From contig JAUFSD010000019.1 of NCBI GenBank assembly GCA_033030425.1, positions 1 through 64,000 on the forward strand: a stretch of 64,000 nt of DNA. Direction: 5' to 3'. The notes beneath the pieces are model-generated. The model searched no databases. It was not told the DNA's origin and saw nothing but the letters and a program-made list of their open reading frames with translations. The DNA is from Verpa conica. Lineage: Eukaryota > Ascomycota > Pezizomycetes > Pezizales > Morchellaceae. A program made the translations under genes and the position numbers. The stretch's first letter is position 1; each line of letters starts with the position of its first letter. Positions 1 to 9,560 of the stretch are shown here, one piece after another.

Positions 1-196
1 TAACCCTAAACTAACCCTAAACTAAACCCTAACTAAACCCTAACTAAACCCTAACTAAACCCTAAACTAACCCTAACTAAACCCTAAACTAACCCTAAAC
101 TAACCCTAAACTAACCCTAAACTAACCCTAACTAAACCCTAACTAAACTAACCCTAAACTAACCCTAAACTAACCCTAACTAAACCCTAACTAACC
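1..196. repeat. Telomeric repeat array (C-rich strand)
   Basis: About eighteen head-to-tail units of the form CTAA(A)CCCTAA(A), for example CTAACCCTAAA and CTAAACCCTAA, run from base 1 to about 196, where unique G-rich sequence begins. The C-rich strand reads inward, as expected at the left end of a chromosome. The G strand would read TTTAGTTAGGG or TTAGTTTAGGG, so a GGG run comes once per 11-12 bases and not every six as in the TTAGGG repeat common in filamentous fungi. Units vary only in A-run length (two or three). It could in principle be an internal telomere-like satellite, but it sits at the sequence end and abuts subtelomeric repeats. Confidence 0.85.
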
Positions 197-257
197 ACGC
201 GCGAACCACAAAAAACACGCGGGTCCACGGCGGTAACGGGGGGTGCCACGGGTTTTG

Positions 258-2400
258 GGGGGTTTCCACCTTGGGGCTCACCCTTGCGCTGGGCCTACGC
301 CAGAGAGGGGCAAAGTCCCGGCAAAAGGTGCGCCGAGAAAAGGTCCGGGTGACAACCCGTGACGCAAGCGGGAGAAGTACCAAGACAGCCAGAGAAGGGG
401 CCCAGAGAGGGTCCCAGAGGCGCCCAAAAAGTCACTGGACACACAGAGTACTGTCAGGGGGCGAGCCCAGGGAAAAACACCCACACTCCAGTACGAAACA
501 AAAAGAAGTCGAGAGAAAAACCGAGTGATTTTCCATGACTCGTGCCAAAGCGCCCACGGACAAAAGCCAAGCGGCGCCACAGCAAGCCTGACAAGCAAGC
601 AGGCAGGTAGGGGGTGCTAGGGCAGACGTGGGGTCTCTGGCGCAGGGGGGTGGGGGTAGAGGTAGGGTAGGGGCAGGGCGCAAGCGCAGCTTGCTGGCAG
701 TCAGCGAACGCCTGGGCGAGAACCGTACCGTGGCGAGGGCCGAGGTCCAGGCGCCGAGAGAGAAGTACCTGGACAAGGGGAAGTGCATACAAAGGATCTC
801 AGGACATCTAGACTACTGTCAGTTAGGTCCCACTGGGAAAAAAGACTGCACTCCCCTGCTCAAAAAGTGAAACCGCGACAAAATCCGAGTGATTATCCAT
901 GACTCGCGCAGTCGCCCCTCCCCACCAAGCGCAGCAAGCAAGCAGGCAAGCAAGCAGCGCCACAGCGACTGCAGGCAGGCAGGGAGTGCTGGGGCAGACG
1001 TCAGGTGCCTAGGGCAGGGGTTTAATACGCAGGGGGTAGGGGGTGGGGTACGGCGCAGGTTGTCAGCAGTCAGCGAAGTCACGAGTTGTGGCCACGAAGT
1101 GGCAAGGGCCGAGGTCAAGGTGCCGAGACAGAAGTACCTGGACAAGTAGAAGTACATACAAAGGATCTCAGGACATCTAGACCACTGTCAGTTAGGCCCC
1201 ATAAAGAAAAAAGACTGCACTCCCCTGCTCAAAAAGTGAAACCGCGACAAAATCCGAGTGATTTCTCATGATTCGCGCAGCCGCACCCCCCCCCCCCACC
1301 AAGCGCAGCAAGCAAGCAAGCCTAGGAGCAGCGCTGCAGCGACTGCAGGCAGTCAAGGGGTGCTGGGGCAGACGTGGGGGGGCTGGGGTAGGGGGTAGGG
1401 GTAGGGCGCAGCTTGTCAGCACGAACGAGAGTTGCGCTGTGGCAGCGTGAGTGGTCCAGGTGCCGAGACAGAAGTACCTGGACAAGAGGAAGTGTATGCA
1501 AGGTATCACAGGACATATAAACCACTGTCAATCAGGCCCTACTGTGAAAAAGGACTGCACTCCCCCACTCACAAGTCGAAATCGTGACATGGACCGAGTG
1601 ATATTTCGTGACTCGTGAGATTGCGCAGGCAGCAGGCAAGCAAGCAAGCAGGCAGGCAGGCAAGCAGGCGACGCCATAGAGACGTCAGAGAGAGACGTCA
1701 GAGAGAGACTCCAGGCAGGTAGGGGTGCTGCAAGGCGCTGCGCAGGTCAATATGCAGCACTGCATTGCGCACCGTGGTACAGGGCTCGGGGTGATCGGGC
1801 AACCTGCAGCAGCGCGCAGCCGAGAGGCAAGCGAGGAAGGACCCGACCATGTCCAGGTACATAAAGAGAGAGCTTATGACCGCCAAGGCCTTGTCTGATT
1901 GCCCCTCTCTAGAAATAAAAATACACAGGGGACTACAAAGGTCGCCAAAACCTCGCTGCCAGCCGAAAACCGCCATGGATCGAGCAGGTCGCACGGCTGC
2001 GCCGAAGCAAAGCCACAGCGACGTCTGCAGCAGGTGCCCAGGTAGGCGGGGGGTAGGGCTGCAGCGCTGGGGGGTCTATATGGGGTCTATGGGGGTCTAT
2101 TGATTGAGTAAATCGCACAATAGGAAATGATCGAAACTACATGAAACGCGGTAAAAAACGCGATCTGAATCGCAGAAATCGCGGGAAATGATCGGAATTG
2201 CAGGAAACGCGGTAAAAAAACGCGATCGATCGGAATCGCAGGAATCGTAGGAATCGTGGGAAATGATCAGGATTACAGGAAACGCGGGAAAAAACGCGAT
2301 CGATCGGAATCGCAGGAAATGATCGGAATTGCAGATTTTAGGTGGAAGAAATCGTGCGATTGAACGGTAATACGGTACGTATTACCATGAAGCCTAGTGA
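258..2400. repeat. Subtelomeric 2.1-kb unit, copy 1
   Basis: This G-rich block is repeated at 2407-4420 in the same orientation with the same order of modules. It begins near GGTTTCCACCTTGGGGCTCA, contains three subrepeats of about 350 bp (marker AGTACCTGGACAAG near 764, 1130 and 1471), then a unique part at about 1700-2090 and a tail of short repeats rich in ACGCGATC. Homopolymer C/G runs and CAAG/CAGG simple sequence are common. Long open frames occur on both strands but have skewed composition, start at non-ATG codons or are mere repeat translations, so I call no gene here. Confidence 0.8.
2118..2340. repeat. Short tandem repeat tail of subtelomeric copy 1
   Basis: Four diverged tandem copies of a unit of about 57-70 bp. 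Each contains GGAAATGATCGGAATTGCAG, then GGAAACGCGGTAAAAAACGC, then CGATCGATCGGAATCG. The repeats are rich in the self-complementary GATCGATC. The same tail ends copy 2 at 4150-4400. Confidence 0.75.
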
Positions 2401-2406
2401 TAGGGG

Positions 2407-4420
2407 GTTTCCACCTGGAGGTTCACCCCTGCGCTGGGCCTGCGCCAGGGGGGCAAGGTCCCGGCAAAGGTGCGCCGAGAAAAGGGACCGAGTGACAGCC
2501 CGTGACACAAGCAAGAGAAGTACCAAGACAGCCAGAGAAGGGGCCCAGAGGCGCCCAAGAAGTTACTGGACACACAGACAGTTGTCAGGGGGCGAGCCCA
2601 GAGGAAAACACTTACACCCCAGTACTTAAGAAAAGAAGCCGGGAGAAAGACCGAGTGATTTTCCATGACTCGTGCCAAAGCGCCCACGGACAAAAGCCAA
2701 GCGGCGCCACAGCAAGCCTGACAAGCAGGCAGATAGGGGGGTGCTAGGGTAGACGTGGGGTCTCTGGCGCAGGGGGGGTAGGGGTAGGGACAGGGCGCAG
2801 GCGCAGGCGCAGGTTGCTGGCAGCCAGCGAACGCCTAGGGGAGAACCGTACCGTGGCGAGGGTCGACATCCAGGCGCCGAGAAAGAAGTTAGTGGACAAG
2901 CAAGGGTGAAAAAGAGAAGTCACAAGACACCAACTCCACTGTCAGCAAGGCCCCACAAAGAAAACAGACTACACTCCCCTACTCAGAAAACGAAACCGCG
3001 ACAAAAAACGGGTGATTTTCCATGACTCGCGCAGTTGCCCCCCACCAAGCGCAGCAAACAAGCAGGCAAGCAAGCAGCACCACAGCGACTGCAGGCAGGC
3101 AGGCAGGGGGTGCTGGGGCAGGGGTTTCGAGAGTAGGGGGTGGGGTACGGCGCAGCTTGTCAGCAGTCAGCGAAGTCACGAGTCGCGGCCGCGAAGTGGC
3201 GAGGGCCGAGGTCCAGGTGCCGAGAGGGAAGTACCTAGACAAGAGGAAGTGTATTTAAAGGATCTCAGGACATCTAGACCACTGTCAGTTAGGTCCCACT
3301 GTGAAAAAGGACTGCACTCCCCCACTCAAAAAACGAAACCGCGATAAAAACCGAGTGATTTATCATGATTCGCGCAGTCGCCCCCCCAAGCGCAGCAAGC
3401 AAGCAAGCCTAGGAGAAGCGCTGCAGCGACTTCAGGCAGTCAGGAGGTGCTAGGGCAGACTTGAGGTGTCTGGGGTAGGGGGTAGGGCGCAGGTTGCCAG
3501 CAGTCAGCGAAGTCACGAGTCGCGGCCGCGAAGTGGCGAGGAGAGAGGTCCAAGTGCCGAGTCAGAAGTACCTGGACAAGGGGAAGTGCATACAAAGGGT
3601 CTCAGGACATCTAGACTACTGTCAGTCAGTCCCCGGAGAGAAAAAAGACTGCACCCCCCACTTAAAAAGAGAAACCGTGACATATGCCGAGTGACATCTC
3701 GTGACTCGTGCGACTGCGCAAGCAGCAGGCAGCGACGTCAAGGGCAGCCCCCAGGCATGTAGGGGGGCTGAAATGCGCCACGCTGGTCAATATGTAGCAC
3801 TGCATTGCGCGACGTTGTCCAGAGCTCAGGGTGATCGAGTAACCTGCAGCAGCGCGCAGGCGAGAGGCAAGCGAGGAAGTACCCGGCCATGTCCAGGCAC
3901 ATAGATAGAGTGCTTATGACCACCAAGACACTGTCAGATTGTCCCTCTCTAGAAATAAAGATACACAGGGGACTACAAAAGTCGCCAAAATCTCGCTCCC
4001 AGCGGAAAATCGCCGTGGATCGAGTAGGTCCCACGGCTGCACAGAAGCAACGCCACAGCAATGTCTGCAGCAGGCGTCCAGGCAGGTGGGGGTAGGACTG
4101 CAGCGCTGGGGGGTCGATATGAGGATTGATATAGTAGGGTCTATTGATTGAGTATATCCTACAATGGGAAATGATCGAAACTGCATGATACGCGGTAAAT
4201 AAACGCGGTCTGAATCGCAGAAATCGCGGGAAATGATCGGGATTACAGGAAACGCGGTAAAAACGCGATCGATCGGAATTGTAGGAAATGGTCGAAATCG
4301 CAGGAAACACCTTAAAAAACGCGATTAATCGCGGGAACTGATCAATAATGCAGGAAACGCGGTAAAAAACGCGATCAGAATTATAGATAATACGGTGCGT
4401 ATTACCGTGAAGCGTAGTGA
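2407..4420. repeat. Subtelomeric 2.1-kb unit, copy 2
   Basis: Second copy of the block at 258-2400, with the same start (GGTTTCCACCTGGAGGTTCA), the same three subrepeats (markers near 2884, 3229 and 3566), the same unique part (about 3750-4090) and the same short-repeat tail (4150-4400). The copies differ by many substitutions and small indels, so the duplication is not recent. No gene is supported in it. Confidence 0.8.
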
Positions 4421-4544
4421 CAGTTGAGCAGGCAGGAACTTGATTAGTCAAGCGACAGAGAGCTATAGACATAGAGAGAGAAAGTTCGTCATCCAACAGC
4501 CATTACTAACGGCAACTTTTGTCTTGTTGTAGATTGACAGTTGA

Positions 4545-4880
4545 TTCTAGACCAGGCATAAAAGCTATAATATTATTTTCTATTAAATGTGTCAAGAACT
4601 ATTACATATCTTACTAGTTCATAGATGTATTAGAGACTGTTATAGGCTTTACTGTTTGTTATGTGTTAAAGGCTTTTATATGTTTTGATACTTGTTATAC
4701 GTGTTAAGGACTATTGCAAATCCGAGGCTTTGTCAGTCGTATTGAGAACCATTACAAACATTACAATTTTTTAAAAGACTTGAGAATTGTTAGATATGTT
4801 ACTATTTATTAGATATGTTACTATTTATTAGATATGTTACTATTTATTAGATATGCTGACAATTGTTATACATCTTACTA
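4545..4880. repeat. AT-rich satellite, left part
   Basis: Diverged tandem repeats built on a core like TTAGATGTGTTAAGGACTGT. They include a clean stretch of a little over three 19-bp copies of TTAGATATGTTACTATTTA at about 4791-4856. The same satellite resumes at about 5318, so the MITE at 4881-5317 splits one array. No gene is seen between 4420 and 5774. Confidence 0.7.
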
Positions 4881-5317
4881 TGGTGCGCACGGCCTTAAAG
4901 GCGTACCAGCCAAATCGGGATGTGGAACACCCCTAATATGCCTAAATATGTAAATTCTACTGACTGCTTCTCTCTTAAAATATTAATGTTTGTATATCAC
5001 TGTCAAAGCTCTCCTAATGCTATATTTTAAGCACTGAAGTATTTCTAATATATAAAACACCCCTTTGATACATAAGTTTTGAATAGTCACCCTAGGTATA
5101 TCTAGTCATATACTATGTATAATAGAGAATGGTTCCAAATGGCCCAAAAGTGAGTCTTTATTCCACAACAACCATAGCCCTCAGTAGTCTACAAAGACTT
5201 GGAGACTTTTAATACTACATCAAAAGACTTCCCAAGTTTTCCTGGGAAATTTTACCTATTATTGGCGTTGTAATATCGGCCTAACATATCGGTACACTTT
5301 TAAGACCAAGCGCACCA
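4881..5317. mobile_element. MITE with TA target duplication
   Basis: A 437-bp non-coding element with imperfect terminal inverted repeats of about 26 bp. The left end is TGGTGCGCACGGCCTTAAAG. The right end reads, on the opposite strand, TGGTGCGCTTGGTCTTAAAA. A TA dinucleotide flanks both ends, the target duplication of Tc1/mariner/pogo-type elements. It is inserted inside the AT-rich satellite, which continues on both sides. There is no open frame of note, so it would depend on a transposase elsewhere. Confidence 0.75.
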
Positions 5318-5550
5318 TACTTGTTAAATGTGTTGAGAACTGTTATACATCTTACTATCTGTTAGATGTGTTGAGGACTGTTAGACATGTTACTCTTTGC
5401 TACACTTGTTGAGGACTGTTATACACATTACTGTTTGTTAGATGCGTTAATAACTATTACGCAGTTACTATTTGCTAGACATGTTCGGGACTGTTATACA
5501 CCTTACTATTTGTTAGATGTGTTAATGACTGTAACGCAGCCTCTATCAGC
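5318..5550. repeat. AT-rich satellite, right part
   Basis: Continuation of the satellite at 4545-4880 after the inserted MITE. About five copies of a 40-50 bp unit containing TGTTAGATGTGTTGAGGACT and then TTATACACATTACT. An open frame across it only translates the repeat. Confidence 0.7.
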
Positions 5551-5773
5551 CGTGCATGCTAGGGGTGGACCAAGATCCTGGATCGATATGCTAGGGCCCT
5601 GGTATTTGTGAGAAATGCTGGGACCATAGATGACTACAGGGGTACAGCACATTAATTAATTGGTTAAAATTTATCGTAGCCAGTGGGGTGGTACAGTAAT
5701 CAGAGTTCTAGTAATTTTAGGGCGGATGTATGAGGCTCCACTACCTGCAGTCGTATACAATCCGGCATAATCG

Positions 5774-6040
5774 ATGCCCAGACGGGCATGGCTTATCTGG
5801 TCCGTTGAGATAGCTGGTCCAGGTTACAAACACTGTAAACATCCAGGTGTAGGTGTTGTTTGGCCCACCGGCGTAATCCCAAAGGTGGGACTTATTTTCA
5901 AGGCTGGAATTACCATTGACAAAGACAGGGGACAGGATGCTGCTGTAGACAAACTGGCTGCCAAGATGTTACACAGTGCACAGCTGACGTGCAGGGTTGA
6001 CGCCAACGGCGCAATTTGCCACCTGAGTGGTTCAAATTAG
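5774..6040 (+). CDS. Small uncharacterised ORF (88 aa)
   Basis: ATG-initiated open frame of 88 residues ending in TAG, directly upstream of the nuclease-like gene at 6176 on the same strand (136-bp gap). I do not recognise the product. The translation has an even composition, including a basic N-terminus and segments such as GVGVVWPTGVIPKVGLIFKA, and is not a repeat translation. That is the only support for it being coding. It could be an exon or relic of a longer gene. No signal peptide or membrane segment is obvious. Confidence 0.3.
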   Translation: MPRRAWLIWSVEIAGPGYKHCKHPGVGVVWPTGVIPKVGLIFKAGITIDKDRGQDAAVDKLAAKMLHSAQLTCRVDANGAICHLSGSN

Positions 6041-6175
6041 GCAAAATAGCTACAGCCCTAACCCATAAAGCCTCAACCCCATCGCGACCACAACGATTCT
6101 TCTCCACTTTCCTACTCTAACCCACCCATCCTTCTTATCTACTATACCCAGCTTTACCACTATGTTCTGCTAACC

Positions 6176-7726
6176 ATGCCAATAACACTCCCCTACCATT
6201 ACTACAACCCAGAAGTATCTGCGCCTTCGCATTCCACCTCACCTTCACCTCCCCCTCCCCCTCCCCCAGCTAAGCATCCCCTGCCTTCACCCCCGTCATC
6301 ATTCTCTAGCTACATTTTATCGGACTCCCCCAATACTACAGTTGGGGGAGATCCACTTGATCGTATCCTTAATTTCGTCAAAACTATCTATCTTCAGGAC
6401 AAAGACCTTGTCTTACATAATTTTTCCGGTCACGACTATAATCGCCTCCTATCTGAGCTCGATAACCCACTGAAATTTGACGGCGCAATCGCTGAGTCCC
6501 TTAGGTGGAACCGCTCGTTCTCTCCAATTTTTGAGCTGTACACTGATCCATGTGTAGATACAACTATAACCCTGATACAAGCACTCTAACAATCCGTGCT
6601 ATGCCCTCCGCTGTCCATAATTCCATACAGCAGTTTTTAAATCGTACCTGCACTCAGATGGCAATTCAGGGATTCTTAACCGAAAAGGAACAAGATCGCT
6701 TGAGGACAGACTTCGGCACCGGTAGGTTTCTATTCTATGAAGGAATGGAAAGCAGCCTGGAGAAGACAGGGAACCCCCCGGGGGAGGAAGAAGACAGCTC
6801 GGAGGAAGACACCTCGGAGGAAGAAGACAGCTCGGAGGAAGAAGACAGCTCGGAGGAAGAAGAAGACAGCTCGGAAGAAGTAGGCAGCCTGAAGGAAGGA
6901 AGGAACCTGGAGGAAGAACACGGCCCAGAGGAAGGTATCTCGGAGCCGGAGCGAATCAGTAATGAGCACGAGTGGGGAATGGTATGGAGGGAGCCAGATG
7001 CTGCTTTCAGTACCCGCAAGAGGCGCCTTCCACGTGTGGTTTTTGAGGTTGCATTCACACAAACTTATGAAAGCTGTCTCAGTAGTATACAACAATGGTT
7101 GGAGCGCTCAGGTCGGAAAGTGAAGGTGGGGGTACTAATCTCGATAAAGGAGAAACCCAAACCGGACCTTAGTACTATAAAATACAGAAAGAAGCTATTT
7201 AGATTAACGCAATCTGAGCAGCGGCGCAAATTTAAAGTCAAAAAGTGGGTTGGTCCTCTAACAGCATTCGTGGAGGTCTACCGATATAATAAGGTGGATA
7301 AGTGTGCAAGGATGATCGGTGACCGAATAGTATGTCTTCGTCCTGCGGCTAATAACCCAACGCTCCTGATTTTCTCTAACTAATACACTCATATAGACAA
7401 TAATCCCCCCGCAGGGCTCACCCCTGCCGGAACCCTCACCCTTAGAGCTTACCATCCAAGATTTCTATCCACGGGTACCACTTACCGACAGACGGACATT
7501 CACTCTGGATATGGATTACTACCGTAAGATAATTCTGGAGTCACGCAAGGTTTTTGCAGAGGAGAGAATGGTTGTATGGCGCGCTACGAAGCGGGCGGCA
7601 GATGCAGGTGAGGAGATGGGAACGGATGGGGCGGAATTTATACCCGAAAATACTAGCGCTAGGGAATACGGAAGTGAGGGTGAGAATAGGGGTAGGGGGG
7701 GTGCACGGAGAAGGAGGATTGCTTGA
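6176..7726 (+). pseudogene. PD-(D/E)XK nuclease-like protein, frameshifted
   Basis: Starts at ATG 6176 with a proline/serine-rich head (about residues 17-45). The frame shifts between about 6547 and 6556; the next frame runs to 7329. A GTATGT...CTAAC...GCAG intron at 7330-7414 (85 nt, phase 0) joins it to a last exon at 7415-7726 ending in a stop. Seen: a core with EPDAAF, then LPRVVFEVAFTQTYE and QWLERSGRKVKVGVLISIK, a pattern I associate with fungal PD-(D/E)XK nuclease-superfamily proteins (acid, then E in a strand, then a helix). Between the halves lies a Glu/Ser repeat coded by a minisatellite at about 6785-6885. With the shift corrected the protein would be about 490 residues. The shift means a pseudogene, a sequencing error or, less likely, an unusual splice (GTAGAT...ACAG at about 6553-6630 exists but would remove conserved sequence). 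Confidence 0.55.
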
Positions 7727-7906
7727 GATTATTATTTTTTTTACCAGTGTTCTTTGTTTTGCATAAGAAATTTTATATCAGACTTGATAAAGCACCGTAC
7801 CTGTCGTTTTACTGTAAAAGACCATTGTAGGTCAATTATATGGGTATCGGGTAATTAAGCTTAATAATCTATACCCAACGTTTACTACAACAGCGAAGCC
7901 GGAGGC

Positions 7907-8162
7907 GTAGAACCCACATAAATCACTGCATAGATTCAAGCACGTGTAGAGGAAGATTATATACAAAGAATTAGAACACTCTCAGCCAAAAAGTGATTGA
8001 AAAATACGAGGGGGTATGGATTATATTCGGGTTTACCCCGAATATAAACCTGTACCCAAGAGTATTTTTCAATCACTTTTTGGCTGAGAGTGTTCTAATT
8101 CTTTGTATATAATCTTCCTCTACACGTGCTTGAATCTATGCAGTGATTTATGTGGGTTCTAC
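7907..8162. repeat. Perfect 101-bp inverted repeat with 54-bp spacer
   Basis: Bases 7907-8007 are the exact reverse complement of 8062-8162 (101 of 101 by eye). The 54-bp spacer contains its own 11-bp stem, TTATATTCGGG with CCCGAATATAA. Outside the arms similarity stops. The whole could fold as one long hairpin. It may be a foldback-type MITE or a recent inverted duplication; no target duplication is clear and there is no coding frame. Confidence 0.85.
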
Positions 8163-8234
8163 GGGTACGCAGGGCTTGCCCGGTGCTGTAAAGCATTACA
8201 CCGTAAATCCTTTTTTAAGACAGCGAGGGCAGCC

Positions 8235-8700
8235 TCTGAATATTTCTACTCCCAGCGGGCTCGAAATTTCTTGATCGCAGATCCTTTTTTTTAAAACGGG
8301 GGGGGGGGGACGGCTTCCCAGAATTTCCACTCCCAGCGGGCTCGAAATTTCTTAATCGTAGATCCTTTTTTTTTAAAACGGGGGGACGGCTTTTCAAAAT
8401 TTTCACTCCCAGCGGGCTCGAAATTTCTTGATCGCAGATCCTTTTTTAAAACGGGGGGACGGCTTTTCAGAATTTTCACTCCCAGCGGGCTCGAAATTTC
8501 TTGATCGCAGATCCTTTTTTTTAAAACGGGGGGGGGGGACGGCTTTTCAGAATTTTCACTCCCAGCGGGCTCGAAATTTCTTGATCGCAGATCCTTTTTT
8601 TTTAAAACGGGGGGGGGGGGGGGACGGCTTTTCAGAATTTTCACTTCCAGCGGGCTCGAAATTTCTTAATCGTAGATCCTTCTTTTAAAAAACGAGAGGG
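8235..8700. repeat. Tandem array of 73-85 bp units with T and G tracts
   Basis: Six tandem units with the core CCCAGCGGGCTCGAAATTTC starting at 8251, 8332, 8408, 8481, 8561 and 8646 (the last one base diverged). Each core is followed by TTGATCGCAGATCC, a T run, AAAACG, a G run and ACGGCTTTTCAGAATTTTCA. Unit length varies mainly because the G run varies (about 12, 6, 6, 11 and 15 G, then degenerate). Open frames through it on both strands are repeat translations and not genes. Confidence 0.85.
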
Positions 8701-8768
8701 GGCGGGCTTCAATCAGTGATGGGAGTCAGGCAGTCCGGACAGACGGCAAGCCGTAGGGTAAAGATATA

Positions 8769-8994
8769 TTGTCGGGGGACATAAATAACCGCCCCCCACA
8801 TGACAGCCAGGACCTACCCTCACATAAACATAACACTTTCTCCATTATATAAGTTGGTAGTATATAAATTAACACTCTATTTCCTTTATTTTTCAGTTTT
8901 CTATTCTTATTAATTGTTATTGTAGTGCCTAGTTGGGGTTGGAATTGGGGTATGACTGTAATATAGGCTGGCGGTTATTTTTGTCCCCCAACAA
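8769..8994. mobile_element. MITE family 2, copy 1
   Basis: A 226-bp element with 25-bp terminal inverted repeats (TTGTCGGGGGACATAAATAA at the left; the right end inverted reads TTGTTGGGGGACAAAAATAA), flanked by TA on both sides. A related copy in the opposite orientation lies at 40244-40463; the interiors also match (AGTGCCTAGTTGGGGTTGGA here, its complement there). Non-coding. Confidence 0.75.
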
Positions 8995-9239
8995 TAGAAG
9001 GACCGCACCGTAGGGCAGAGAGGACAAGGGCTGCGGACTACAGTCTTCCCTGTAGCGGTAGCGTGTATTGTGCGGAGAAAAATGTAACAGCGGACCCACA
9101 TAGTGACAACAACTCACTTTCACCCCAAAATTCAACAAACTGATTGGACAAAGGTGAGAATTTTACACAAAACCAGATATATCATTGGGAGCCCTATTAT
9201 GCCAAGAAATTCACTATATGTACTATTTGTGAGCTTCCA

Positions 9240-9560
9240 TTCATGTTCTAGGGCCTCGCCAATGACCTGCTGTCCCCATACATTCATGACTCGACCGGTC
9301 TGTTGACGCATGGCCTGGGGGAGCTAGAACCTAGGAGTGAATATATAGTTGTCCTTGGGGTACCCATCTGCTGAGAGTTATCTGCCATAATCATTACCAC
9401 TTGGGGATACTTAGTAAAGGAGTACTAACTCAAGCAAAAATAATTAGGAGCTGGTATCATAATATCAAGTTATATTTGACTTCTTTAAATGGTTAAAGGG
9501 TTTATACAGTAGAAATAAACCAGGTAAATAATCTAAAGTATTGTGTTTATTTTGGTACAC
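9240..9560. repeat. Dispersed repeat, copy 1
   Basis: Shares long blocks with 60105-60450 in the same orientation: CCCCATACATTCATG, then TCGACCGGTC, TGGGTACCCAT-like sequence, GGGAGTTATCT-like sequence and ACTAACTCAAGCAAAA, then a GGGTTTATA block and TGTGTTTATTT. The copies are clearly diverged. Non-coding; probably an inactive element whose ends I cannot fix. Confidence 0.65.

Noticed and set aside
180..4500. Many long open frames on both strands of the subtelomeric block
   Set aside because: They translate repeats, overlap on both strands, have Arg/Ala/Gly or Pro-skewed composition and show no consistent splice structure.
6553..6633. GTAGAT...ACAG intron that would bypass the frameshift
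   Set aside because: It has a branch-like CTAAC, but it would remove the NYNPDTSTLTIRAMPS segment that looks conserved for the family, so a frameshift is the simpler reading.
6730..7095. Minus-strand frames opposite the acidic repeat of the nuclease-like gene
   Set aside because: They are the antisense of a GAGGAAGACAGC-type minisatellite (Ser/Leu/Phe-rich translation).
8215..8700. CRISPR-like look of the 73-85 bp array
   Set aside because: There are no unique spacers; the units are contiguous copies differing in homopolymer length.
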